A DNA stretch of 64,000 bases from Marinomonas hwangdonensis (GTDB lineage Bacteria > Pseudomonadota > Gammaproteobacteria > Pseudomonadales > Marinomonadaceae), in assembly GCF_003721245.1 (NCBI RefSeq), contig NZ_RIZG01000005.1, forward strand, positions 186,001 through 250,000. Reading direction: 5' to 3'. The position numbers were made by a program, and so were the translations under genes. Position 1 is the stretch's first letter, and every line of letters begins with the position of its first letter. The notes beneath the pieces were generated by a model, which was not told where the DNA came from, ran no database searches, and saw nothing but the letters and a program-made list of their open reading frames with translations. Shown piece by piece: positions 8,500 to 16,571 of the stretch.

Positions 8500-8533
8500 T
8501 TAACGTGCTAACTATCGTGTTACGCACCAAACG

Positions 8534-8569
8534 AAAAAGCCCGCATAACAATGATGCGGGCTTTTTTTT
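8534..8569. terminator. Bidirectional terminator between betA and the zinc peptidase gene
   Basis: AAAAAGCCCGCAT, a seven-base loop, ATGCGGGC and a run of eight T. The A-run on the left makes it functional for both converging genes. Confidence 0.93.
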
Positions 8570-8578
8570 AGCTTATGA

Positions 8579-9256
8579 CTAGCGTTTAAACCAGCGCCAC
8601 ACAAAGAGCACTCTGATTAACGCGGCGGCGACGTAGGTCATGGCGCACGCCGTGAGGATTTTTTTCACTTTTGGCAGATCTTCCTGCGGTATGTACTGAC
8701 CTTCCGTCAAAATAGGTAGGGCTTTATTAAAACTGGCGTCCCATTCTTCGGGTAGGATCGCCAGTTGCACTATGACTGCCAAAAAGCCTGATAAACCAAC
8801 AACGACGGCATGCAGTGGCACCGCATAGGGCACTTGCAGCAGCAAGGTAATAGCAGGCCAACCAAGCAATAAGATTGCGGTTACGCGCCGTGCCATGTGC
8901 GCCAGGGGCAAGTAGCGGGTACTGAGTCGTGAGATAGGTTGCTTTTTTTCATGGGCAATCGCATGACCTACTTCATGAGCAGCCACAGCAACCGCCGTTA
9001 AAGAGCGACCATGCAATACACTGGGACTGAGTCGTACTACGTGTTGCCCATAATCAAAGTGATCTTGGCCCTCTTGACTGGTTTCAATTTTCACTTGATT
9101 CAACTCAAAGCGTTTAACCAGGTGGTGCGCCAATTCTCCCCCAGTACCAGGCAAGTCTTTACGCTCTGTCGCGTAACGCTTTAACGTAAACTTGACCCAA
9201 GCGCTCGGCCCTACGATCAGAGTGAGTGCTAACAAAATACCGATTATCCACAACAT
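8579..9256 (-). CDS. Membrane zinc metallopeptidase, YugP-like
   Basis: A 225-residue inner-membrane protein with the zinc motif HEVGH at residues 94-98 (VAVAAHEVGHAIAH), an N-terminal transmembrane helix (about 1-22), two or three central helices (about 128-170) and a C-terminal helix. Length and order match the Zn_peptidase_2/YugP family, whose substrates are unknown. It is transcribed alone and faces the betA gene across a shared terminator. A GAGAAAAGTG stretch before the ATG serves as ribosome site. Confidence 0.87.
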   Translation of the reverse strand: MLWIIGILLALTLIVGPSAWVKFTLKRYATERKDLPGTGGELAHHLVKRFELNQVKIETSQEGQDHFDYGQHVVRLSPSVLHGRSLTAVAVAAHEVGHAIAHEKKQPISRLSTRYLPLAHMARRVTAILLLGWPAITLLLQVPYAVPLHAVVVGLSGFLAVIVQLAILPEEWDASFNKALPILTEGQYIPQEDLPKVKKILTACAMTYVAAALIRVLFVWRWFKR

Positions 9257-9369
9257 AGTTTCACTTTTCTCATGTTATTCCGTCTTTGAAATACGCGCGG
9301 CCATTTTGGCCTTTCTGACTGTCATCACTTACACTGTATAAAATAACGATTAACCAATAAGAGTCTGCT

Positions 9370-9948
9370 ATGAAAAACCCTTTAGTTGGTCCTATTCTCG
9401 CTATTTTACAGTCCCATCCCAATGGGGTCAGTGAGTTTGACATTCTTAAAACATTAAAAACTCAAATAGCCGAGTTTAACCAGCTGGCCGACGATGCCAA
9501 TTTACAGCTTTTCCGCCAACATTTCCTGATCATGAACGCCTTGTATCAACTGCAAAGCCGCCTTTGGCAGGAAGAAAATCTGACCTTAAGCATCAGTGCG
9601 ATGCGAATTCATTTACTCAGTGCCACACAAATAAGCCAATCTGACAGCACGACATTAAGCGACAGTGTGGAGGCAAAGTTAGCCGCTTACTACCTAGATT
9701 GGAGTGAGTACGAAAAAACCGACGCTGGCGAGGTGTCGCGCTTACTAAACAGTTTCTATAAGGGCATCAGCCTAGAAGGCAACCGAGATTCGGCCCTTAA
9801 AACCTTAAATATACAGCACCCTAATCCCAGTAAAACCGATATCAAACAACAATACCGCAAACTTGCCCAGCAACATCATCCGGACCGAGGCGGAGATAAA
9901 AATACCTTTATCGGTTTAAGGCAAGCCTATGAATTGCTGATGTTTTAA
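9370..9948 (+). CDS. DnaJ-related protein with C-terminal J domain
   Basis: A 192-residue cytosolic protein. The first 130 residues fit the DNAJ-related N-terminal region (LVGPILAILQSHPNGVSEFD; YYLDWSEYEKTDAGEVSRLL). The last 60 residues form a J domain, NPSKTDIKQQYRKLAQQHHP, with the invariant HPD tripeptide followed by RGGDK. J domains stimulate Hsp70 ATPase activity, so it is probably a specialised DnaK co-chaperone; the client is unknown. The J domain sits at the C terminus, opposite to DnaJ itself, as is normal for this family. It stands alone between the peptidase and mltA. Confidence 0.85.
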   Translation: MKNPLVGPILAILQSHPNGVSEFDILKTLKTQIAEFNQLADDANLQLFRQHFLIMNALYQLQSRLWQEENLTLSISAMRIHLLSATQISQSDSTTLSDSVEAKLAAYYLDWSEYEKTDAGEVSRLLNSFYKGISLEGNRDSALKTLNIQHPNPSKTDIKQQYRKLAQQHHPDRGGDKNTFIGLRQAYELLMF

Positions 9949-10051
9949 CAAGGTTTAAACAACAAGCTATACGAATGAACCTCGCCCTTTGTTTGTGGTC
10001 TTATTCATTCCACCTTGCTACTTTATACGACATTTTATAGAAATAGGGCTT

Positions 10052-11197
10052 ATGATTTTTTCTTCTGTTTACCTACGTTTATCTTGTTTCGCCTTGTTAG
10101 TGACCCTAGCGGGTTGCAGTGTTAATGAAATCGATTATTCCAATGACTTTGAAAACAATGGTCGAGATGCCAACGGCTTAAAACGTGACAGCTTATACTT
10201 GCAAGAAAGCCTTCCACCTGGGTTACCTTATCCAGACGACCATTTTCAGAGCGGTCTTGCGCAACAAATTGCCTATTTAAACCGTATTCCAGAAAAGCAT
10301 TACATGCTGGAAAATATTCAAACCAGCGTGACTGAGTTAAAGCAGGTGGCCACTGAAATAGACCACTGGTTACGTAATCCGACTCAGCAACCCAAACTGA
10401 TTGCTCACCAATTGGCGGGGCAAGACCAAAGAGGCAATGTTCAAGTTACCGGTTATTATGTGCCTGTTATGCCCGCTCGGCAGGAATCTGATGATGTATT
10501 TCGTTACCCGCTTTATCGAAGACCCGCACAACGCGACGAAAACGGACAATTTCCTTCCCGAGAAGCCATCGATTTTGAAAACGCCCTAGCTGGCCAAGGA
10601 CTCGAAATAGCCTACACGGCGGATCTCATTGATAACTTTTTTCTGCATGTTCAGGGCTCTGGCGTTATCGAGTACCAAAATGGTGAACGCAAACTGTTGT
10701 CTTGGGGCGGCGTCAATGGTCACGCTTATCGCAGCATAGGTAAGGAATTAATAGAACGAGGGGAGATAGATAAAGCCAGCATATCAGCACAAAGCATCCG
10801 CCAATGGTTGCTGGTCAACCCACACCGCCAGCGTGAAATTTTATCAACTAACCCAAGCTATTTGTTTTTTAGCGAAGGATTAAGTCAACCCGTTGGCGCA
10901 GCAAACGTGCCACTTACCCCGCTGTATTCTGCGGCAGTCGATACTAGCCTAATCCCACTTGGCTCTGTTTTATTAGCCAAATTACCGAATTTAGATTCAT
11001 ACGGAAATTTGATTGGTCATGAGTTTCGTCTGCTGCTAGCGCAAGACAGAGGCGGCGCCATTAAAGGGCCTGGGCACATAGATTGGTATCAAGGAGTGGG
11101 AGATGAAGCACTGATCAATGCCGGAAATTTAAAACACTTTGGCAAAGTCTGGTTGCTACTCCCCCAAAATCCACAGCAAAAACTCATTGCCCAATGA
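10052..11197 (+). CDS. mltA: Membrane-bound lytic murein transglycosylase A (lipoprotein)
   Basis: A 381-residue outer-membrane lipoprotein that cleaves peptidoglycan glycan strands to 1,6-anhydro products. Seen: a lipoprotein signal ending LLVTLAGC, the MltA domain with VTGYYVPVMPARQ and FFLHVQGSGVI, and the 3D domain near the C terminus with RLLLAQDRGGAIKGPGHIDW carrying the catalytic aspartate. The ATG at 10052 is chosen because it gives a proper lipoprotein signal (Met, Arg, hydrophobic stretch, LAGC); the longer frame adds 21 unlikely residues. It stands alone and converges on tonB with about 20 bases between. Confidence 0.93.
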   Translation: MIFSSVYLRLSCFALLVTLAGCSVNEIDYSNDFENNGRDANGLKRDSLYLQESLPPGLPYPDDHFQSGLAQQIAYLNRIPEKHYMLENIQTSVTELKQVATEIDHWLRNPTQQPKLIAHQLAGQDQRGNVQVTGYYVPVMPARQESDDVFRYPLYRRPAQRDENGQFPSREAIDFENALAGQGLEIAYTADLIDNFFLHVQGSGVIEYQNGERKLLSWGGVNGHAYRSIGKELIERGEIDKASISAQSIRQWLLVNPHRQREILSTNPSYLFFSEGLSQPVGAANVPLTPLYSAAVDTSLIPLGSVLLAKLPNLDSYGNLIGHEFRLLLAQDRGGAIKGPGHIDWYQGVGDEALINAGNLKHFGKVWLLLPQNPQQKLIAQ

Positions 11198-11217
11198 ATT
11201 TTTTTATAGCGCGCGTT

Positions 11218-12183
11218 TTATCTAAAATCACTTAATTTAAAAGACACGGGGAGGTTGATGCGCAGCTCACTCTCCGTCATGCCTTTTGGAAAAGCGGGCA
11301 GTGGCAGTGACCGTTTTATCATGTCCAACACCGCATCATCCAGACGTTTATGTCCAGAGCTTTCGAGGATGGCAACCTCAGACACAGAGCCGTCCGCATG
11401 GGCAACAAAGGATAAGGACACAACGCCTTCTTCGTTGCGACGACGCGACGCTCTTGGGTAACGCTTATTTTGCGCCAAGACTGACGTTAGCTCGGTAAAA
11501 TAGCTCGCTTTGGCACCTGGGTCTCCCCCGCTGCTGGCAGCATTCGCACTTCCTGTGGTGGCTTTTTGACTCGCAGTCGCGGCAGGGGCCGTTTGTACGG
11601 GCGGTTGTGCCGCTGGTTTTACTTCAGGTGTCGGCCTTGGTTGTGGCTTAGGCTCTGGTTTTGGTTTCGGCTTGGGTTGTGGCTTAGGCTCTGGTTTAGG
11701 TTTCGGTTTAGGCTCAGGCTTCTTGATCTCAATAGGCGATTCTTGTTTAACAACAACAGGCTCTGGCTCCTGAACCACTTCAGGTTCTATCACAGGCTCT
11801 TCAACCACTTCAGGTTCTACCACAGGCTCTTCAACCACTTCAGGCTCTTCAATTACTTCAGGTTCTTCAATTACTTCAGGTTCTTCAACCACTTCAGGCT
11901 CTTCAATTACTTCAGGTTCTTCGATTTCTTTAGGTTCGACTTCTTGCTGAACGTCTTCAATAGGCTCCTCTACAACGTCTTCAGTCTCTTTGACTTTCTC
12001 CTGAGCCGCCGTTGTTTGTGCCGCCGCTCCAAGGTCACCCAACATGCCAAGATCAAACTCAATGCCTTGAGAACCCGCTGATTGGCTGCCTTCTGTTGGA
12101 TGATAAAACACCGCATAAAAAGCCCCTGCGTGAAGCGAAAGCGCCAAACCACCGGCAATCACCCAATGACGCGTGGAAATCAT
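11218..12183 (-). CDS. tonB: TonB energy-transducing protein
   Basis: A 321-residue periplasm-spanning protein that passes proton-motive energy from ExbB/ExbD to outer-membrane receptors for iron chelates and similar ligands. Seen: an N-terminal membrane anchor (about 7-27), a long Glu/Val/Pro then Lys/Pro spacer (about 75-190) with tandem EEPEV-type repeats followed by KPKPEPKPQP repeats, and the TonB C-terminal domain (about 230-321) with NKRYPRASRRRNEEGVV and VSFKL. The start overlaps the exbD2 stop as ATGA, with GGAGAAG before it, so translation is coupled. The operon is probably repressed by Fur through the site upstream of exbB. The repeat region could vary in length between strains. 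Confidence 0.93.
   Translation of the reverse strand: MISTRHWVIAGGLALSLHAGAFYAVFYHPTEGSQSAGSQGIEFDLGMLGDLGAAAQTTAAQEKVKETEDVVEEPIEDVQQEVEPKEIEEPEVIEEPEVVEEPEVIEEPEVIEEPEVVEEPVVEPEVVEEPVIEPEVVQEPEPVVVKQESPIEIKKPEPKPKPKPEPKPQPKPKPKPEPKPQPRPTPEVKPAAQPPVQTAPAATASQKATTGSANAASSGGDPGAKASYFTELTSVLAQNKRYPRASRRRNEEGVVSLSFVAHADGSVSEVAILESSGHKRLDDAVLDMIKRSLPLPAFPKGMTESELRINLPVSFKLSDFR
11758..11930. repeat. Tandem 18-base-type repeats inside tonB spacer
   Basis: About nine imperfect copies of units such as GGCTCTTCAACCACTTCA (plus-strand reading) encode the EEPEV/VEPEV repeats of the periplasmic spacer. Units mix CAACCACTTC and CAATTACTTC forms, as expected from expansion followed by shuffling. Confidence 0.8.
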
Positions 12184-12617
12184 TCTTCTCCTCGCTCTAA
12201 CTGTGTGGCCAAGCTCACCTTGGTCAAACCCGCCAAACGAACCTGATTAAATACTGGGCGCAGTTTTTCTAAAGAAATGGCGCCGTCTGCTTTGATTTGC
12301 ACCCAAAAGGCCTCTTTGTTCTCTGCTGCAGTAAATTGTTGCTCTAAATAAGCTTGTATCTCATCTAGTACAAACCTTTCATCGTCCACATACAAGCTAT
12401 CGCTATCATCCGAACCGACCACAATAACAACATTCGGGTCCGTCACGGCGCGCGTATCATTAATAGAGTAAGGCGGCATCACAGCAATAGGATCGGCTTT
12501 TTGGATTTGACCGGCTACCATGAAAAACACCAACATCAAAAATACCACGTTAATCAGTGGCACCATGTTGTCATCCTTGTTGGCGGCCCGCGCAGCGTAT
12601 TTTTCGCCTATTTTCAT
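12180..12617 (-). CDS. exbD: ExbD-family proton-channel subunit (second copy)
   Basis: A 145-residue protein with a short cytosolic start, one transmembrane helix (about 20-38: MVPLINVVFLMLVFFMVAGQ) and a periplasmic domain, the ExbD/TolR plan. The helix carries NVVFLML where the key membrane aspartate of ExbD (PLIDVVF) is expected: here it is Asn (PLINVVF). In known ExbD and TolR this aspartate is essential for proton use, so this copy may be a structural or regulatory subunit, leaving the charge to the other ExbD. It overlaps both neighbours by ATGA. Confidence 0.87.
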   Translation of the reverse strand: MKIGEKYAARAANKDDNMVPLINVVFLMLVFFMVAGQIQKADPIAVMPPYSINDTRAVTDPNVVIVVGSDDSDSLYVDDERFVLDEIQAYLEQQFTAAENKEAFWVQIKADGAISLEKLRPVFNQVRLAGLTKVSLATQLERGEE

Positions 12618-13036
12618 TTTGTCTCCGGCATAGCAAAGGCATTCGCAATAGACACAGTTTTTGCGCCATTGAGCTTTAAACGATCAGCCAGCTGCATCAA
12701 GCTCTGAAGTGTCACCCCCTCTTCTGCTTTGATGATAAAAATGGCCTCATTGTGGTCAGCAATCAGCGTTTGAAAATACGCTTGATCAGCGAAACGAATC
12801 GCTTGATCCTCTACCCACACCTGAGCATCATTTTGCTTCAACGTTAGGATGATGTTGTCCTTTTCTTCTTCGGATTTTGGCGTATCAGGTGTCATAGACA
12901 GGGGCGTGTCAACAATACGCCAAGGCACAAAACTGGAGGTCAACATAAAAAACAACAATAAAATAAACACCACATCAATCAGTGGCGTTAAGCTAATGGC
13001 ATTTTTTCGTTTAGGTTGAGAAAGGTTAAGCGGCAT
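12614..13036 (-). CDS. exbD: ExbD proton-channel subunit (first copy)
   Basis: A 140-residue ExbD/TolR-type protein: short cytosolic N terminus, one transmembrane helix with ISLTPLIDVVFILLLFFML carrying the conserved membrane aspartate that couples proton flow, then a periplasmic domain. It works with ExbB to energise TonB. It starts 11 bases inside the end of exbB and its stop overlaps the next exbD, so the four genes are translationally coupled. Confidence 0.93.
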   Translation of the reverse strand: MPLNLSQPKRKNAISLTPLIDVVFILLLFFMLTSSFVPWRIVDTPLSMTPDTPKSEEEKDNIILTLKQNDAQVWVEDQAIRFADQAYFQTLIADHNEAIFIIKAEEGVTLQSLMQLADRLKLNGAKTVSIANAFAMPETK

Positions 13037-13703
13037 GCAACATCTCTTTGGTGGCTTTCGCGACCAAATGCTTCGCTTGTTTACTGGTGAACACCTGCGT
13101 TACTGCGTCGTTCATGTTGTGCGTAATTCGTTCTACTTTACGTTCGAGCCAGCTTTGTAGGGTGACAACAGGAATCGCAACAGCCAAACCCACCGCCGTG
13201 GTTAATAGCGCCTGCCAAATGCCACCAGACAATACCGAAGGGTCTACCTGACTGCCCGCTCCTTCCATTTGTTGGAAGGCGGTAATCATCCCCAGTACGG
13301 TTCCTAACAACCCCAGCAGTGGGCTTAATGTTGCAATGATTTCCAATGGACGAAAGTACGAGCGCAATTGATTCAGCTGTTTCATGGCGCGTCGCTCTAC
13401 TTCTTCGCGAATCAAGTCTACGCTAGTACTCGACGCTAATAAGGCGCGCATGGTGTAACCAACAAGCGCATCGATCGGACGCTTTTCATCTAACTTTTCA
13501 AGCGCACTGTCAGCGCATTCGGTACGCCATACGTCCAAAGCCAAATTGGTCGTTTTCAAGCTTTCAGCACGCAGCGACGAAAACTGCCACAACTTCAGCA
13601 AAACAATCGTCAGCGCGACGACAGAAAACACCATCAAGATCCATACGACAGGCCCACCGACCTGCAAAAAATCGATCACTTTCTGCTGTACTGAATTTTC
13701 CAC
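13026..13703 (-). CDS. exbB: ExbB-type MotA/TolQ/ExbB proton channel protein
   Basis: A 225-residue inner-membrane protein with three transmembrane segments: one near the N terminus (GPVVWILMVFSVVALTIVLL) and two in the C-terminal half (FRPLEIIATLSPLLGLLGTV and WQALLTTAVGLAVAIPVVTL), plus the conserved LGTVxGMITAFQ motif. It forms the pentameric channel that powers TonB. It is the first gene of exbB-exbD-exbD-tonB. A Fur-like site lies 40-60 bases upstream and a terminator insulates it from the DUF305 gene. Confidence 0.92.
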   Translation of the reverse strand: MENSVQQKVIDFLQVGGPVVWILMVFSVVALTIVLLKLWQFSSLRAESLKTTNLALDVWRTECADSALEKLDEKRPIDALVGYTMRALLASSTSVDLIREEVERRAMKQLNQLRSYFRPLEIIATLSPLLGLLGTVLGMITAFQQMEGAGSQVDPSVLSGGIWQALLTTAVGLAVAIPVVTLQSWLERKVERITHNMNDAVTQVFTSKQAKHLVAKATKEMLHAA

Positions 13704-13740
13704 GAGGCTCTCCGATTGATTATAAAACTTTACTAATGTT

Positions 13741-13762
13741 ATTCATTCTCAATCTCATTTTC
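13741..13762 (-). promoter_or_regulatory. Fur-box-like site before exbB
   Basis: On the minus strand the sequence GAAAATGAGATTGAGAATG agrees with the 19-base Fur consensus at 12 positions, and repeats the hexamer-like units typical of Fur sites. Location 40-60 bases before exbB and the iron-uptake role of the operon support it. Confidence 0.6.
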
Positions 13763-13814
13763 AACAAACTTGATATTTTTCTATTATACCGTTGTCATAG
13801 TGTGATTATTGAAC

Positions 13815-13851
13815 AAAAAAATCGACTCATCCCATGATAAGTCGATTTTTT
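13815..13851. terminator. Terminator after the DUF305 gene
   Basis: AAAAAATCGACT and AGTCGATTTTTT arms enclose a short loop with an inner TCAT/ATGA pairing. It stops leftward transcription from the DUF305 gene before the exbB promoter. Confidence 0.88.
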
Positions 13852-13900
13852 ATTCCGCTCTTTTGGCTTTGAATGATATCAGTCGTTTTTCTTTAACTAT

Positions 13901-14581
13901 TTAGTACGCTTGCATCAAACCAATTTCACGCGTTTGTTCGCTGATAACGGCCTCAGCCATCTTTTTTAATACAGGGTCACTGCTAAATTGCAATAGCACT
14001 TCGGCCATAGAAACAGCGGCTTCATGATGAGGAATCATGCCTTCCACAAAGTCACGGTTCACATCGCCACTTGACGCTACACGATTCATATCCGACATCA
14101 TTTGTGCATTGACCGCGTCATAGGCGGCGATTATTTGCTCGGCATTACCGGATGGGCGCGGATCACCATAATTCGCCAACCAACTATTCATAAACGCAAT
14201 CTCGGTCGACTGAGCGGCAATAATGTCTTGTGCTAATGGTCTCAAGGCGTCTGAAAGCTGTGAGGAAGCCAATAGCTGCTCAGCCATGTCAATCGCCCCC
14301 TGGTGATGCGGAATCATGCCGACAACAAAATCGTAGTCCACATCACCAGTTAACGCGATGGCATGCATGTCCATCATCATGGTTTGATTCGCATCATTAA
14401 ACACAGATTTATCCATGTGTCCATGCTGTGCAGCATGCTGACCCTGATGGCTTTGGTGATTTGCATTGCCTTGATGGCTGGCGTGCTCGTCCATGTCTTC
14501 ATGAGACGGAAGCGAACATCCCGCGACCACTAAGGTCACAGAAAACAAACTGGCTAAAGCGCATTTTTTAAATATAGTCAT
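13901..14581 (-). CDS. DUF305 lipoprotein with two metal-binding-type repeats
   Basis: A 226-residue exported lipoprotein (signal ending TLVVAGC) with a His-rich linker (residues about 33-57, HQSHQGQHAAQHGH) and two DUF305 repeats, each with a DFVxGMIPHHxxAIxMAE core (near residues 83-105 and 160-182). DUF305 proteins include copper-binding CopM of cyanobacteria; the HH pairs and His/Met-rich linker suggest periplasmic copper binding. The neighbouring upstream gene is a CopL-like protein, which strengthens a copper role. Direct metal binding is inferred. Confidence 0.82.
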   Translation of the reverse strand: MTIFKKCALASLFSVTLVVAGCSLPSHEDMDEHASHQGNANHQSHQGQHAAQHGHMDKSVFNDANQTMMMDMHAIALTGDVDYDFVVGMIPHHQGAIDMAEQLLASSQLSDALRPLAQDIIAAQSTEIAFMNSWLANYGDPRPSGNAEQIIAAYDAVNAQMMSDMNRVASSGDVNRDFVEGMIPHHEAAVSMAEVLLQFSSDPVLKKMAEAVISEQTREIGLMQAY

Positions 14582-14695
14582 AATACTATCTCACGTGATT
14601 GTGTGCATGACGGCAAGCATAAAGATTCAATGAACTGAATACGGTTAGGTTGCCAACAGTTTTGAGGCCATGAAAAAAGGCCAGTCAGTACGCAA

Positions 14696-15076
14696 TTAAT
14701 GTGATAAACGCGGAGGGGGAGTAACGGGTTCTGATACGTTATTTCGCCACTGTTGAGTCAGCGACAAAGGAGGCCAGGCGATGATCGCGGTGGCGAAAAG
14801 CATAACGGGAGACGGCAAGGCAACAAGCGCACAATGATCAACACAATCCAAGTAATGTTTACTATCGGCATGACCCTCAGCGCCTAATGATGAGTACTTA
14901 TCCGACATGGACGACACCGACGCCGTACCATGAGTAGAATGAAAAGATTCAGACATCGTTGCCCCTTGATGTGACATAACACCATAGGAGCTTGCTTGAA
15001 TGGAAGCGGACAACACCAGCCACACCCCAGTCAACAAACACATTACGATCATTACAAAACGAGGCGCTTTTAACAC
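14696..15076 (-). CDS. DUF2946/CopL-like small exported protein
   Basis: A 126-residue protein with a hydrophobic N-terminal signal or anchor (about 8-27), a His/Met/Ser-rich middle, the metal-type motif LDCVDHC, a second hydrophobic segment (about 88-104) and the end EPVTPPPRLSH. Cys-x2-(D)HC and a proline-rich end after the second hydrophobic stretch resemble DUF2946 proteins, which often precede copper-resistance genes (CopL). The start is a GTG with GGGGA upstream. It lies 114 bases before the DUF305 gene on the same strand, so the pair may respond together to copper. Family membership is moderate. Confidence 0.65.
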   Translation of the reverse strand: MLKAPRFVMIVMCLLTGVWLVLSASIQASSYGVMSHQGATMSESFHSTHGTASVSSMSDKYSSLGAEGHADSKHYLDCVDHCALVALPSPVMLFATAIIAWPPLSLTQQWRNNVSEPVTPPPRLSH

Positions 15077-15207
15077 GTCATCTAATCCCCACTAAATATG
15101 CTCTCAGCATACTCGGCAAACACGTCATGGGCAAACATCACTATCTGTTTATTCAAAGTAAAAGCCGGTAAATATGATCTAGCTCACACAGGGTAAATAC
15201 CACTCAA

Positions 15208-16539
15208 CTAAAAACGCCGCTCCAACTGCGCTAACGCGCGTTGGTAAAAACACCAGGCACACCAACCAGCCAGTATATTTGCGACTAACACGCCGATGAA
15301 GAGGCCTTTGAGACCCGCAAGCTCTGCACCTATCCACAAACAAGGCAGAAAGAAAGCAAACAGCCGCAGTGCCGATATAGCAAGTGCGTTGTAAGGTTTA
15401 CCAAGCGCATTGGATACTGACACCATCAACATACAAATTCCCAAGGAACCAAGACTGATAGGCACCAGCATAAGATGCCAGGTTAAAATATCCGATACGA
15501 TTTGTTCGCTGGTCAGCAAACGAGCTAAGGGTGCCGCTGCAAAAAAGGTGGCGATAGCCACTAACAACTGAAAACCGAGTACGAAACGACACGCCAACAC
15601 TACAACGTAGCGAATATCATCGAGTCGCCCTTCGCCTAACAAACGCCCTATCATGGGCGGCATAGACATGGTCAGCGCCAACACAGCCACAATTGAGAAA
15701 AACTCAAAACGCGAACCCAGCGCCCAAGACGCCACGGCAGCCGTACCAAATCCCGCAATCAATTTCGTTGCCAACATGGAAGATACTGGCGGTAACAACT
15801 GGCTGACCATCGCAGGTCCCATAATATGGCCAATCGCCGCTAAACTTTTACGAATGTTAAGGTCCTGCCAGTCGAAACTCATCCAGTGCTTATTCGCCAC
15901 CTGTGGGGCAACAATCAAAAGACCAATACTAAACGCTACTGTAGTTGCCATAGCGGCGCCATTTAAGCCGAGCCCAAATGTAAAAATAAAAATCGGATCT
16001 AGCAGCAAATTCAAAAGACTGGTGACCACCATCATGATGCCGGGCAACAAGGTATTCCCGTTGGAACGACAAATGCTGTAGTAAAAATAGATCAAGGCCC
16101 CGACCCAAGCACTCAACAACCAGTGAGGCCAATAAGCATCAATAATAGGATAGACAGCATCTGGGGCGCTCAATAACGCCAAAATCGGGTATCGGAAAAC
16201 CCAAATAAGCCCCCCAAAAAACGCAACCCCTACGCCTCCCATTATGAGGATGAGCCCTCCTAATTGCTTAGCGTAACGAACATTACCGGCCCCTAAAGCT
16301 CTTGAAATAATCGACGTTGTGGCAATACCCAAGCCAACTTGTAAACCAATCACAATCATCTGAATGGGCAAGGTAAAACCCTGTGCTGCCAGTGGTAAAA
16401 CCCCCAACTGACCAATAAAAGCACTGTCTACCAACTGAAAGCTCATTAACGACAAGATGCCAAACAACATAGGCCAAGTCATAGCAAACAGCTGCTTGGC
16501 AAGCGGCGCAGAGGAAGAAACCTGAGAGGACATAGACAT
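15208..16539 (-). CDS. MATE-family multidrug/Na+ efflux transporter
   Basis: A 443-residue integral membrane protein with about twelve helices in two similar halves (LAKQLFAMTWPMLFGILSLM opening the first, NIRKSLAAIGHIMGPAMVSQ the second). Fold and length fit the MATE family, which exports cationic drugs and metabolites in exchange for Na+ or H+. The substrate is not readable. It lies in a leftward run with the following Bcr/CflA exporter gene 32 bases upstream, suggesting a two-gene efflux operon. Confidence 0.9.
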   Translation of the reverse strand: MSMSSQVSSSAPLAKQLFAMTWPMLFGILSLMSFQLVDSAFIGQLGVLPLAAQGFTLPIQMIVIGLQVGLGIATTSIISRALGAGNVRYAKQLGGLILIMGGVGVAFFGGLIWVFRYPILALLSAPDAVYPIIDAYWPHWLLSAWVGALIYFYYSICRSNGNTLLPGIMMVVTSLLNLLLDPIFIFTFGLGLNGAAMATTVAFSIGLLIVAPQVANKHWMSFDWQDLNIRKSLAAIGHIMGPAMVSQLLPPVSSMLATKLIAGFGTAAVASWALGSRFEFFSIVAVLALTMSMPPMIGRLLGEGRLDDIRYVVVLACRFVLGFQLLVAIATFFAAAPLARLLTSEQIVSDILTWHLMLVPISLGSLGICMLMVSVSNALGKPYNALAISALRLFAFFLPCLWIGAELAGLKGLFIGVLVANILAGWCAWCFYQRALAQLERRF

Positions 16540-16571
16540 ACTCGTAAGAAAAACAGATCGCCTATTCTATC

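Noticed and set aside
11566..12081. 171-residue plus-strand frame rich in Phe, Arg and Leu
   Set aside because: It is the antisense of the repetitive tonB spacer; the composition is a mirror of Glu/Pro/Lys codons, and there is no independent start site.
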